A program made the translations under genes and the position numbers. A stretch of DNA of 64,000 bases from Nipponacmea schrenckii (lineage: Eukaryota; Mollusca; Gastropoda; Lottiidae): contig CM060199.1 in assembly GCA_030562195.1 (NCBI GenBank), positions 41,978,722 through 42,042,721 of the forward strand, read 5' to 3'. The notes beneath the pieces were generated by a model that was not told where the DNA came from, ran no database searches, and saw only the letters and a list, made by a program, of their open reading frames with translations. The stretch's first letter is position 1; each line of letters starts with the position of its first letter. Of the stretch, positions 31,520 to 41,287 are shown in pieces.

Positions 31520-32475
31520 TCCATGAACGACTATATAGAGTCACTCTACTAATTCATTTGACATGTTAAATCACTAACCTGAAACCCAAAAAATAGTTTA
31601 CATGCTGAGGATATCTCTATTAGTTCACGGCAGTAAGTAACAGCAGTTTCTAATTTTTTGCAAGGTGGTAGTATTGAGAAAATGCAAAATTTGGCATAGC
31701 ACAATAGTAGACCTAAGCTAAAATAGAAATTTTCAGACGTAAGCTGGTTAGTCATTAAGCTTCCAGAGGCAGTCACAGACCTACAACTTGCTTATCGTGA
31801 ATTAAAATCTGTAGTGTTATTTATGTACTTTAGGTTTTCTATTTATGACTCGAACCCTACCATTAATTTTTTCACCTAAAAATGTGGCCAGGCCTAATTC
31901 ACCATTATGTAAACTAAACATAATAATATTGTTTATTTTTGAGGCTGCCATGACACAGGATGTAGACGCGAGTATGGGACGTAACTCCGTCTGCAGTTCC
32001 TCGCGACATACATGCGCAGCGGGGGTATAATAATAATAAATTCTTTATTCGGCTAACAATTGGGCCCAAAAGATCGTCTATCGTGTCGGAATAATTGACA
32101 GTTGCGAAGGAAATTAACAGCGTATGAATTAAACTAGAAAAAAAACATATTAAAATAACATATCAAAGAGTAGATAAATTACCTGCAGACCTTTACACAT
32201 CTTTTCGGGTACAACATCAAGTTATCTTGACGATAGCTTAGGATACTTCGGGAACAATAGATTATTGAAATAAAATGATCTGAATAACATTGTTTGCTTT
32301 ACTTCTTTTAAAATGGTGCTTATCATATTATTTTATCACTGAATCAACCAATAAAAATTGCTCTCCGAGTTGACATCACCGAAATGACTGAAGGGAAGAG
32401 TGGTCGCCCTTTTTTTCCCGCTGAAATTTTGTCTTTCTCTCTCGCTCGTCAGTCGTCAGCGAATAAGTCAAAAAG
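31520..32475. promoter_or_regulatory. Divergent promoter region between the two genes
   Basis: This stretch lies between the - strand Tnp2-like gene and the + strand BEN-like gene and has no other gene. It must hold both start regions. A reverse-oriented LINE tail (AATAATAATAAATTC, about 32028-32042) has inserted in it. No TATA box is obvious. Confidence 0.4.
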
Positions 32476-35400
32476 ATGTCTAGGCCTACACTAGGAAATT
32501 TAATGGCCTTGTGCTGTTTCCCGGACGAACAAAATGATGCGGCAATTATTGATGTTGAACTTATAAATGGTTGGATAGCCTTAAAGGACGCTATAGGGCC
32601 TGACCAGACTCAATATCGGAACCTGTCCTGCAAGGTCTTGTGGTCTGGCAAACATGTTGATGCAAAGATAATCAGATTAGGAGGTAAGGTTTTAGATCTA
32701 CCTCTTTTTAGGCAGTTGCTAGTCTATTTACTAATATGTTTATCACCATTAAGCGAGGGATGAAGGCTGTGGCTATTTCCCAATACGTTGCTAAGAGTCT
32801 TGAAACATTCGTCAGGTTAAACACGTAAAACATAAATGGTTGGAAACTAAAGCCTTATTAAGGCAGGCTCGATATTGGAACCTGACCTGTGGTCTTGGAT
32901 GCAAGAACAATCAGAATAGAAGGTGAAGTAAAAGGTTTCCCTCCTCTTAGGTAGTGACTAGTCACTAGATCTAGGCTATTTACTTGCTTAATATTTTTTT
33001 CTTCTTGTGTTAAAGAGAATCATGCTGAATCATTGAAGCCCTATTTGGACCAAATTCTGTTGGGAATGGATCCTATACGGGTCAAGACGCCAGATTTTGG
33101 CCCCGGTAAGAGAACTCTAAAAAGACCTCTCAGATTAGTTGAGTCCAGCACAGACTCTGACTCTGAGTCAGAGTCCAATCAAGAGGAATCAAATTCAAAG
33201 AAGATGGTAGAGGTAATATTTTTTATATGCCCACATTATAATGTGGTTGTATATTGTCTTCACCCCTGTCCGTCGGTCCATCCGTCCTTCCACAATTGCT
33301 TGTGAACGCAATAGAGACTACAATCTTTGTCGGATTTGAATGGAACTTCCTGTGATCATTAATATTGATGAGATCTTTGACAAGTTCGAAATTGGCGATT
33401 CTTCGAGTTTTTGAGTTACTGCCCTTGACTCAATATTGGCTTATCAACGCGATAGAGACTATAATTTTCAATGGATTTGAATGAAACTTGCTGTGATTAT
33501 TTATATTGAAGAGATCTAGGATTAGATTTGAATGAAATTTGGTTTTATCATTTATATTGATGAAATCTTGGACCAGCTTGATAGTGAGGATTTTTCAGAG
33601 AAACATTTTTTTCAGTTATTGGTCTTGACTAAGTCAAAACGCGTCTAAATAGACTTGTTATCACGAAAGAGACAACAGTTTTCATCTGAATGAAATTTGG
33701 TGTGATCATTGAAGTTGATGTCATCTTGGTCAAGTTCGAAATTTTCGATATACTGCTTTTAAGTTATTGCACTTGACTTAGTCAAAAAGCGGCCAAATTG
33801 GCTTGTGATTGTGATAGACAATACAGTTTTCATTTGTTTTGAATGAAATTTGGTGTGAAAATTTATATCGATGAGAACTTGGATTAGAACTAAATAATCT
33901 TAAGAGTTTTTGCCTGCGTTAATACAGAAACTATATTTTTTTTAAAGTGGGCGTATCTTGCTAGGCAACCACTTGGTTAAAGTCTGTCTACAATTGTTGT
34001 TGACACAATAGACAGGAGTTATAATACTTTAGCTGACAAAAATTACATAGGCTAATAGTCTTAAGCTTATATGAAATCTATGATAGATATCTAAGCAGTT
34101 CCCCACAGTGGCAACAACTGACATCATGAAACGCGATAGTTTTAATGGAAATTTTTATTTACATGAAATACTGAAATAATAGCATATCAACCTAGACAAC
34201 TTGGCTGTCGTTATAATTATTGGCGTAGTATGGTGGCCATCGCTATTTGTAATACATTTGTATGATTAAATATGGGTTGCCCAATGAAGCCAACTTCCGA
34301 TACATGAATAATAAACTTATTTAACTACAGATTAAGAAAAAGACAATAAAGAAGACCGAAGCCGAGGTGGCCAAACAACTTATAAAAGAAATAACTAGTA
34401 AACCCAAGATTACACTTAGTCCTATTTCAAACCAAACAGAAGAAAAGTATAAAACAAAATATCAAAGAGCAAAAGAGATAATTCAAGCGCAACAGCAGCA
34501 GCTTGTGTTTATTAAAGGTAATTCTGAGCAATATTAGTATTTACATACTTATATTTGGGATCGGGCAAGCCTTGGCTTTTAGCAATATTGAAATCCATTC
34601 ATACTAATATGTTGTTTGCAGTCCTAAATCAGATAATGCAATGGAACAGTGGATCCATGTATCAGGCTTCTGGCTTGTATTGGTTGAGATTTGTGACCTT
34701 GTGACTGACTAATCAGTTATTTCAGGTTATAAACGTAAATGATAGCTGAGATAATTGAACCTTGGAAGATGCACTTCCTGTATTTAAACTATTTAATTTG
34801 AGCTCTTTTTTTCAAATTAGCAAAGGTAGATTCACTTTCTTAATTGTGAAAATTTGTTTATTTCATTCCTAAAATGAGCCCTTATGGAAGATAGATTTAT
34901 TTTTCACTTACATTGTTTCAGAAATTCCATATTTGTTAAAGGAAGTTAAGCAACTACGGGCTGATTTGGCAAGCAAATCACCACTCCCCATACAACCAAC
35001 GCCACCTTCATTACAGCCATCGCCACTCCCATCACAACCAAAGCCACAGGAGAAATCACCAACCCTTGCAACAGAACTACAACCAACTGTCCAATACGCA
35101 ACTGATGTTAGTATGACTTAATTTTTATCATCACATTAGACGGTTTCGACAAAACCTAGTCTTGCAATGGCCTGGTGCTCTTGCAATTCCACTTATCTAA
35201 GCATTTAAGCTTGTCGCTGTTTGGTGGGTTCATTTTTGCCACATCGTGCCCAACTAGGTTATGGTTAGCATTGGGAAGGGCTATGGATAGGTTAGATAAT
35301 TTAGGGATCCCTATTCCTAATGTAAGACGTTTTTGTGCAGTTGGGCATGATGCAGCAAATTTGGAAATGCTGCAAAAAGGACCTACCTTGGAAGTGGATT

Positions 35401-36147
35401 ATAGTGAAGAGATAATTTTTCTTATGTAGTTTCCTTCATAAATTAGTCATTGGATAAACTCAATTATTAATTTTACATTTCAGTTTATTGAAGTAGCGAA
35501 AAATTTAAAAATTGACAGAAAGAGGTTGGACGATGTTTTGTCGCGTTTCGAAAATACGTTGTTCTTCTTATGAATTCCTCATACAAAAGGGAGGAAATGT
35601 GCGCAATGACACTTACTGGGGATTCCAAGTCCGACAAGCTGTGCTTCGAATCGACATCATCAGTCTATGCAACTATAATAGGTAGGTAACCTGTTAATCT
35701 ATTTTATGTTTTAACATTTGTAATTATTAATCCCTTTGTGTTTTCGCCTGATGAATCTAAAACTAATTATTATGAGTTACTGCCCTTGTTCTTGAATTCT
35801 TTGTGAACACAAGAGCTGGTTTCTTGGTGGGTTGTGACGACATTTGGTGTGAGTGTTTGTTATCACCCAAGGATGAACCCTATTGAAAAACAACAACATC
35901 GAAATTGTGGGCGTATAACAATGGCATGCTGTAATCTTATACTGGTACTTATAGCCTGCTTTCATGTGAACCGTTGTTTCCCAAATTTAAGATGTTTTTA
36001 TTGCTTAATTTGATAATATATTAATATCTTTCAGACTGTGTTATGGAGAAATTCCCCAAAACCACAATTAGCCAAATCCGGAATTGTATAACTGAAAAAC
36101 TCAACAATGAAGCCAAAGCTTATAAAAAGAACAATAAATTATTTTAA
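32476..36147 (+). CDS. Spliced gene with BEN-like C-terminus inside the EnSpm-like element
   Basis: Exons proposed from splice signals: 32476-32683 (donor GTAAGG), 33016-33212 (GTAATA), 34331-34517 (GTAATT), 34922-35110, about 35230-35425, 35484-35681 (GTAGGT) and 36035-36147 with a stop. Exon 1 holds LSCKVLWSGKHVDAKIIRLG, exon 2 an acidic Ser-rich stretch, exon 4 a Pro/Gln-rich stretch. The last two exons join in phase to give EEMCAMTLTGDSKSDK followed by VMEKFPKTTISQIRNCITEK, which fits the BEN-domain pattern of a helical DNA-binding or protein-binding module. One frameshift occurs in exon 6. Intron repeats swell the gene. Function in the transposon is unknown; a captured host gene is possible. 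Confidence 0.5.
33231..33960. repeat. Tandem repeat family with GTCCGTCGGTCC, in an intron
   Basis: It begins with the palindrome CCACATTATAATGTGG, then GTCCGTCGGTCCATCCGTCC. About four diverged units of about 145 bp follow, around GATAGAGACTACA and GAATGAAATTTGGTGTGATC. The same family occurs at 58796-59162. Confidence 0.8.
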
Positions 36148-36444
36148 ATGATCATGAATCTTATGATCGAAGCCAACATCGAAATTGTGGGCGTATAACA
36201 ATGGCATGCTGTAATCTTATACTGGTACTTATAGCCTGCTTTCATGTGAACCGTTGTTTCCCAAATTTAAGATGTTTTTATTGCTTAATTTGATAATATA
36301 TTAATATCTTTCAGACTGTGTTATGGAGAAATTCCCCAAAACCACAATTAGCCAAATCCGGAATTGTATAACTGAAAAACTCAACAATGAAGCCAAAGCT
36401 TATAAAAAGAACAATAAATTATTTTAAATGATCATGAATCTTAT
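35896..36444. repeat. Perfect 269-bp direct duplication with a terminal exon
   Basis: 35896-36164 and 36176-36444 look identical (offset 280). Each copy holds the splice acceptor, the last exon and the stop codon of the BEN-like gene. Either a very recent duplication or an assembly artefact. Confidence 0.9.
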
Positions 36445-36529
36445 TTTTTTTTTCCCTTTTTAGCATGTCATCTTACCAAATGGTCGTATAGTTTATTGTT
36501 TGGGGCATAACCTCACAGTTTACCACATT

Positions 36530-36690
36530 CCCATTAAGGGGAAATGATTAACTGTTGTGGTTAAACCATACTGTTCATGATTAACCGCAGTTCCATGGTT
36601 AACCGCTGTGGTAAAACCATACAGTTCCATGGTTAACCGCTGTGGTAAAACCATACAGTTCCATGGTAAACCATTGTGGTAAAACCATAA
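36530..36690. repeat. Subterminal repeat array, right end
   Basis: 34-bp units of TGGTTAACCGCTGTGG followed by TAAAACCATACAGTTCCA, about four copies with one diverged outer copy. Confidence 0.85.
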
Positions 36691-37080
36691 AAGGTCTTCC
36701 GGTTTTTCATCAGATTCGAGTTTGATGTCGGAAAAATCAATGAAGTGTGCCCCGGTGGACTGGAAGCCGTAATGTAGTCTAATAGTTTGCCAAATGACGT
36801 CTAGTGACGTTGAACTCTTAATTTGCCCAAGCATTAATTCCAAGGTACCAACTTTGTTGGGCTGTTAATCTTCGACTTCGTCTCTATCATCGGTAAACCC
36901 CCTTAGAGGTGTTGATTTCGACTTCTTGTCCCACGTGACTCCTACAGTAAAAAACGGTGAGAATTTGGTATCCAAAGAAAGTGTGTACAGGATATTTTGC
37001 CTCCATTTTCACTTTTGGTGAGACACCACTGCTTAGATGCGCGATGAGTACTCGCCATGTTCTACAACGTGAAATGGTTA
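36690..37080 (-). pseudogene. Ty3-type gag, N-terminal part
   Basis: The - strand encodes [30 protein letters not shown] and [11 protein letters not shown], after which the reading runs into the EnSpm-like end. The continuation FVEDNL is found at 27440. The match of breakpoints within a few residues shows that one gag was split. Upstream codons to about 37080 are in shifted frames. Confidence 0.7.
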
Positions 37081-37196
37081 AATGTTAATACAATGTTGTG
37101 TATTCGAGACTGAAAAGTCTAACTGGCCACTCGATTAACGAACGGAGAAGATGAATATCGCTTACTTTTACAAGTTTAGAAAGTTTTTACGTGAAT

Positions 37197-37214
37197 CCAG
37201 AACTCCAGCCACCA
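37197..37214 (-). promoter_or_regulatory. Primer binding site next to the 5' LTR
   Basis: Directly after the 5' LTR on the - strand comes TGGTGGCTGGAGTTCTGG, which starts TGG as expected for pairing with a tRNA 3' CCA end and resembles the leucine tRNA 3' end. Confidence 0.5.
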
Positions 37215-37419
37215 CGCCAGTAAGGACAAAACTCTTCCCCTTGTGACTAGAACACAACAGATAACCAATAACGTAAATGTATTAAGAAACTTCTTTTATA
37301 GCAGAGACGTGGTTACATAAACATAAGAAAAAACAAAAAGGGATGATCTTGGTAACAAACGAGACTCATGAGAGGAGAGTGAATAAGAAGGGAGATAACT
37401 CTTACAAGACATTGGCGTA
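37215..37419 (-). repeat. LTR of Ty3-type retrotransposon (5' LTR in element orientation)
   Basis: The 205 bp match 24243-24447 with about seven differences. The outer flank (ATATTC) does not match the outer flank of the other LTR (GAGTAC), so no target duplication is visible. Confidence 0.85.
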
Positions 37420-37734
37420 ATATTCTAGGAAATTGATATCGAAAAAAGGCTATTTTCCAAAAATGCACTTTTTAAACTGATAAACTAGTACGTATGCATA
37501 GGCCCATATTCAAAACAACTAGATCTAGGAATATAGGAACTCGTAATGTGAAATTTAGACTAGGCCTAATTCATTATTAAATTATAGGCCTAGATTCTAC
37601 TGTAGTGTAGACTATAGTTAATAAGATCATTCTACCAGAATCCTTATAAGTGATTAGGCCCTCTTTTAATAGTTTCAATTGAGACAATTTTGAAATCAAA
37701 CCAAACTATTAGCCTAGCTTAAGAGAATTATCAT

Positions 37735-37960
37735 ACATACCCCCAAATCTGATCACAACTGCATCGTATTCTTCCTTCTTTTTTGCGTCTTGGCAATCCG
37801 TACTTTCACTTGCGGATGCTCGAAGTCAAACGATTCGTTGTTCAACGAATTCCTGTTTTCTAAATGGATAATATCGGTTTTGTGGACAACGATACCATGA
37901 TCACAGAAATCAAAAATGACAAATGGTGACTGTTTAGAATTACTCATACCGAACAAAAAG
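37735..37960 (-). CDS. Orphan exon resembling exon 1 of the BEN-like gene
   Basis: The - strand frame from ATG 37954-37956 reads SNSKQSPFVIFDFCDHGIVV and, after one base shift, ends with EEYDAVVIRFGG directly at a GTATGT donor. Exon 1 of the BEN-like gene ends in the similar HVDAKIIRLGG at GTAAGG, at the same splice phase. It lies outside the Ty3 element and no further exons are recognisable, so it is an orphan piece of a related gene. Confidence 0.35.
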
Positions 37961-38430
37961 AGAAATGTTATCTACCAAAATTCGCCTTATTTTCTTCCCG
38001 CCTTGGTCAGCTGACGTCAGAAGTAAGGGGGCGTTACTCTTCTTTGAGCTTAGAGTACAGTCCCCTTAAAGAGAAGCTGACATGGATTTTAATATCGCTT
38101 ATAAAGACACTTTTTTAATTAGTAATGACTATCTTATATCATTATCAAAATTTATTAAGCGATAATACAGGTTAATACCCTCAAAAAACACTTTTTTCTG
38201 TCGACCCCGCAGCATGCGGTTATCAGTCGGTTGTAAAGATAGCTTGCCAGGCAAGGTAATATACGCCCACTGGCAGCATTTATTTCAAATAAAAACTTTT
38301 CAGTAAGGTTACAATAAGTGGAATGAATTATTCAACCTACCAATCTATTTTATTCTAGGGTCTCTAGTTTCATTAAAAACTGTCAAGAATTGTACCTAAT
38401 AACAACCCATTAAATATTTTTCGGTATTTT
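37961..38430. other. Unassigned interval
   Basis: I see no gene or clear repeat in this interval. Confidence 0.4.
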
Positions 38431-38439
38431 TATGATTTG

Positions 38440-39933
38440 CAATAGGGTTCACCCTTAATAATATTTTGATATTTTTAATTCTTAATAAGGCTCATCCTTG
38501 GTTGATATTAAACAATTTCAGCGAGTTTTGTCAAAAAGGAATGTTTAGAGTGTTCACAAGCCAAAAGTTGAAAGCGTTTTTGAAAACAGGCGCAGTAACT
38601 GACACTAACTATTTTTCGATTTATCTGATTTTCAATAGGGTTTATCCTTGTGAGAAAACAAATACTAAAGCCAAGTTTCATCAAAATCCATTCAAAATTG
38701 TTCTTTCTAGAGTGTTTGCGAGTTAAATTGAACGCGTTTTCAAAAACAAGGTCAATAACTTGTACTAAATATTTTTCGATTTTCAATAGGGTTCATCCTT
38801 GGGAGACAACAAATACTCCAGCCAAGTTTCATCAAAATCCATTAAAAATTGTTCTTTCTAGAGTGTTTACAAGCTAAAATTGAACGCGTTTTCAAGAACA
38901 AGGGCTATAACTTACACTAAATATATTTCTATTTATTTGATTTATAATAGGGTTCATCCTTGGGTAAAAACAAATACTCAAGCCAAAGTTAATCAAAATC
39001 CATTAAGAATAGTTCTTTCTAGAGTGTTTACAAGCTAAAATTGAATGCGTTTTCAAGAACAAGGGCAGTAACTCATACTAAAAAAAATTTCAATTTAGCT
39101 GATTTGCAATAGGGTTCATCCTTGAGTTATTACACACTCTCACACCAAGTTTCATCGAAATCCATCAAGAATTGTGCCATGTAGAGTGTTTACGAGACAA
39201 AAATCGAACGCGTTTAAAAGAACAAGGGCAATAATTCATATTAGATATATTTTGATATTTTTAATTTTCAATTAGGCTCATCCCTTGCGATATCCAACAA
39301 TTTCAGTGAGTTTTGTCAACATAGGTCATGAATTGTACCTTCTAGAGTGTTTATTAGCCAAAAAGTTAAACCCGTTTTCAAACACAAGGGCAATAACTGA
39401 CACTAAATATATTTCGATTTATTTCAATAAGGTTCATCCTTGGGTAAAAACAAATACTCAAGCCAAGTTTTATCAAAACCCATTAAGAATTGTTCTTTCT
39501 AGAGTGCTTACAAGCTAAAATTGAACGCGTTTTCAAACACAAGGGCAATAACTGATACTAAATATTTTTCGATTTAAATGAATTTCAATAGGGTTCATCC
39601 TTAGGTGATTACAAATACTCATGCAAAGTTATGTCAAAATTGCTCAAGAATTGTGACTTGTAGAGTGTTTACAGGGCAAAAATCCAACACATTTTATAGA
39701 ACAAGGGCAATAATTCCTATTAAATATATTTCGATATGTGCTATTTTCAAAAGGGTTCATTCTTTGGTGATATTAAACAATTTTTACCAAGTTTCGTCAA
39801 AATCGGTCAATAACTGTGCTTTGTAGAGTGTTTACAAGCTAAAAATTGAACGTGTTTTCAAAAACAAGGGCAATAACTGATATTAATTTTTTTTCGATTT
39901 GACTGGTTTTCAATAGGCTTCATCCTTGGGTGA
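38440..39933. repeat. Satellite-like tandem array, about 160-bp period
   Basis: The phrase ATAGGGTTCATCCTTGGGT recurs, with variation, at about 38486, 38634, 38786, 38947, 39109, 39270, 39425, 39588, 39749 and 39913, a spacing of 148-164 bp. Each unit also has TTCTAGAGTGTTTACAAGCT and GAACGCGTTTTCAA. The array runs straight into the second gap. Small open frames within units are not genes. Confidence 0.95.
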
Positions 39934-40433
39934 NNNNNNNNNNNNNNNNNNNNNNNNNNNNNNNNNNNNNNNNNNNNNNNNNNNNNNNNNNNNNNNNNNN
40001 NNNNNNNNNNNNNNNNNNNNNNNNNNNNNNNNNNNNNNNNNNNNNNNNNNNNNNNNNNNNNNNNNNNNNNNNNNNNNNNNNNNNNNNNNNNNNNNNNNNN
40101 NNNNNNNNNNNNNNNNNNNNNNNNNNNNNNNNNNNNNNNNNNNNNNNNNNNNNNNNNNNNNNNNNNNNNNNNNNNNNNNNNNNNNNNNNNNNNNNNNNNN
40201 NNNNNNNNNNNNNNNNNNNNNNNNNNNNNNNNNNNNNNNNNNNNNNNNNNNNNNNNNNNNNNNNNNNNNNNNNNNNNNNNNNNNNNNNNNNNNNNNNNNN
40301 NNNNNNNNNNNNNNNNNNNNNNNNNNNNNNNNNNNNNNNNNNNNNNNNNNNNNNNNNNNNNNNNNNNNNNNNNNNNNNNNNNNNNNNNNNNNNNNNNNNN
40401 NNNNNNNNNNNNNNNNNNNNNNNNNNNNNNNNN
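39934..40433. other. Assembly gap (500 N)
   Basis: Exactly 500 N at the end of the 160-bp array, so the array is probably longer than shown. Confidence 1.
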
Positions 40434-41287
40434 TAGCTGTAATCACATCGTAGACAAAGAAAATGGTATTGCTGATCAAGTGGAGACTGTTTTTGTTGAT
40501 AATGATGAACCTGTTCCTGTTGCTGTTGATCAAGGTGAGATAATAACTTCTCCTCTCAACTTTCCCCAGCCGACTCCTATAAGGTCTCACCAGGAGCGTC
40601 TTGGGAATCAAATTTCTCAAGCAAATAGGGACAAAATAATAAATGGCCAATATGTCGATTTGTCAATATTTTTGGAGAACCAGATCTCCGATAGTGAAGA
40701 CAATGAGAAAAGGCTATCCATTATAAATGGGGAATTGTCCGTAGTGCGGAAACAAAAAAAAAAAAAAAAATAATGTGGAGGTATGGACTGATTCAATGTT
40801 AGCGTACATGTCAGTTTACATCTCTACTCATCCGAATGAAGCGCAAGATCTTTTGAAGTACATAAGCAATATAAGACTCGGTGCTGCTCGTACTTCAGGT
40901 TTAGGTTGGAAAAAATATGACGAACAATTTCGTTTGAAGCGGGCTTTCAATTTGGACATGTCGTGGGCAGACGTGGACTCGGAGTTATGGCTTTTGTATA
41001 TGTATTGTTCCTATCAGTATCCAACGGGTGTTATCAATTCCCACTCTGGTAATCTCAGACAGGGGGGTCAAAATGTTTCTGGTTTTGGTAAGTGCTTTGA
41101 TTTCAATTACAAAGGAATTTGTTCGAGAGCAGTTTGTAATTTTCTGCATCTGTGTACCCGTTGCAATGGTTCACATGCTTCGGTTAATTGTTTGGCGCAG
41201 AATGCTAGTGTAACAACAGGGGGTCTTAAAACTCTTCCTAGAAATACAGTAGGAGGTAATGCAGTTAATAATAGCAACAATAACTAG
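40434..41287 (+). pseudogene. DIRS gag-like protein, first part
   Basis: Two frames (40480-40773 and 40775-41287) are joined across an A-run at 40753-40771 that probably slipped by a base. The protein has an acidic N-terminal part and a helical middle (WKKYDEQFRLKRAF), then a Cys/His cluster (CFDFNYKGICSRAVCNFLH, then CTRC) of the type found in DIRS gag, and an Asn-rich tail. The chain is cut in the Asn-rich tail by the insertion at 41281-45658 and resumes at 45659. It would bind the element's RNA. Confidence 0.7.

Larger units (their letters stand above)
27449..36688. mobile_element. CACTA/EnSpm-like DNA transposon, about 9.2 kb, inserted in gag
   Basis: The block splits the Ty3 gag and carries a Tnp2-like transposase gene on the - strand and a spliced gene on the + strand. 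Both ends are built from short repeats around ATGGTTT and ACCATACAGTT. The left end has about 80-93-bp units at 27521, 27601, 27694 and 27774, and the right end has 34-bp units between 36540 and 36690. Subterminal repeat arrays are typical of EnSpm elements. I could not find a canonical CACTA terminus or fix the target duplication, so limits are good to about 10-20 bp. Confidence 0.65.

Noticed and set aside
38466..39826. Small + strand frames with similar sequences in the 160-bp array
   Set aside because: Their similarity comes from the tandem repeat itself; none has a domain and their lengths vary with repeat decay.
38440..39933. Possible CRISPR-like array
   Set aside because: Spacing near 160 bp with diverged full-length units is a tandem satellite, not short identical repeats with unique spacers, and the genome is eukaryotic.
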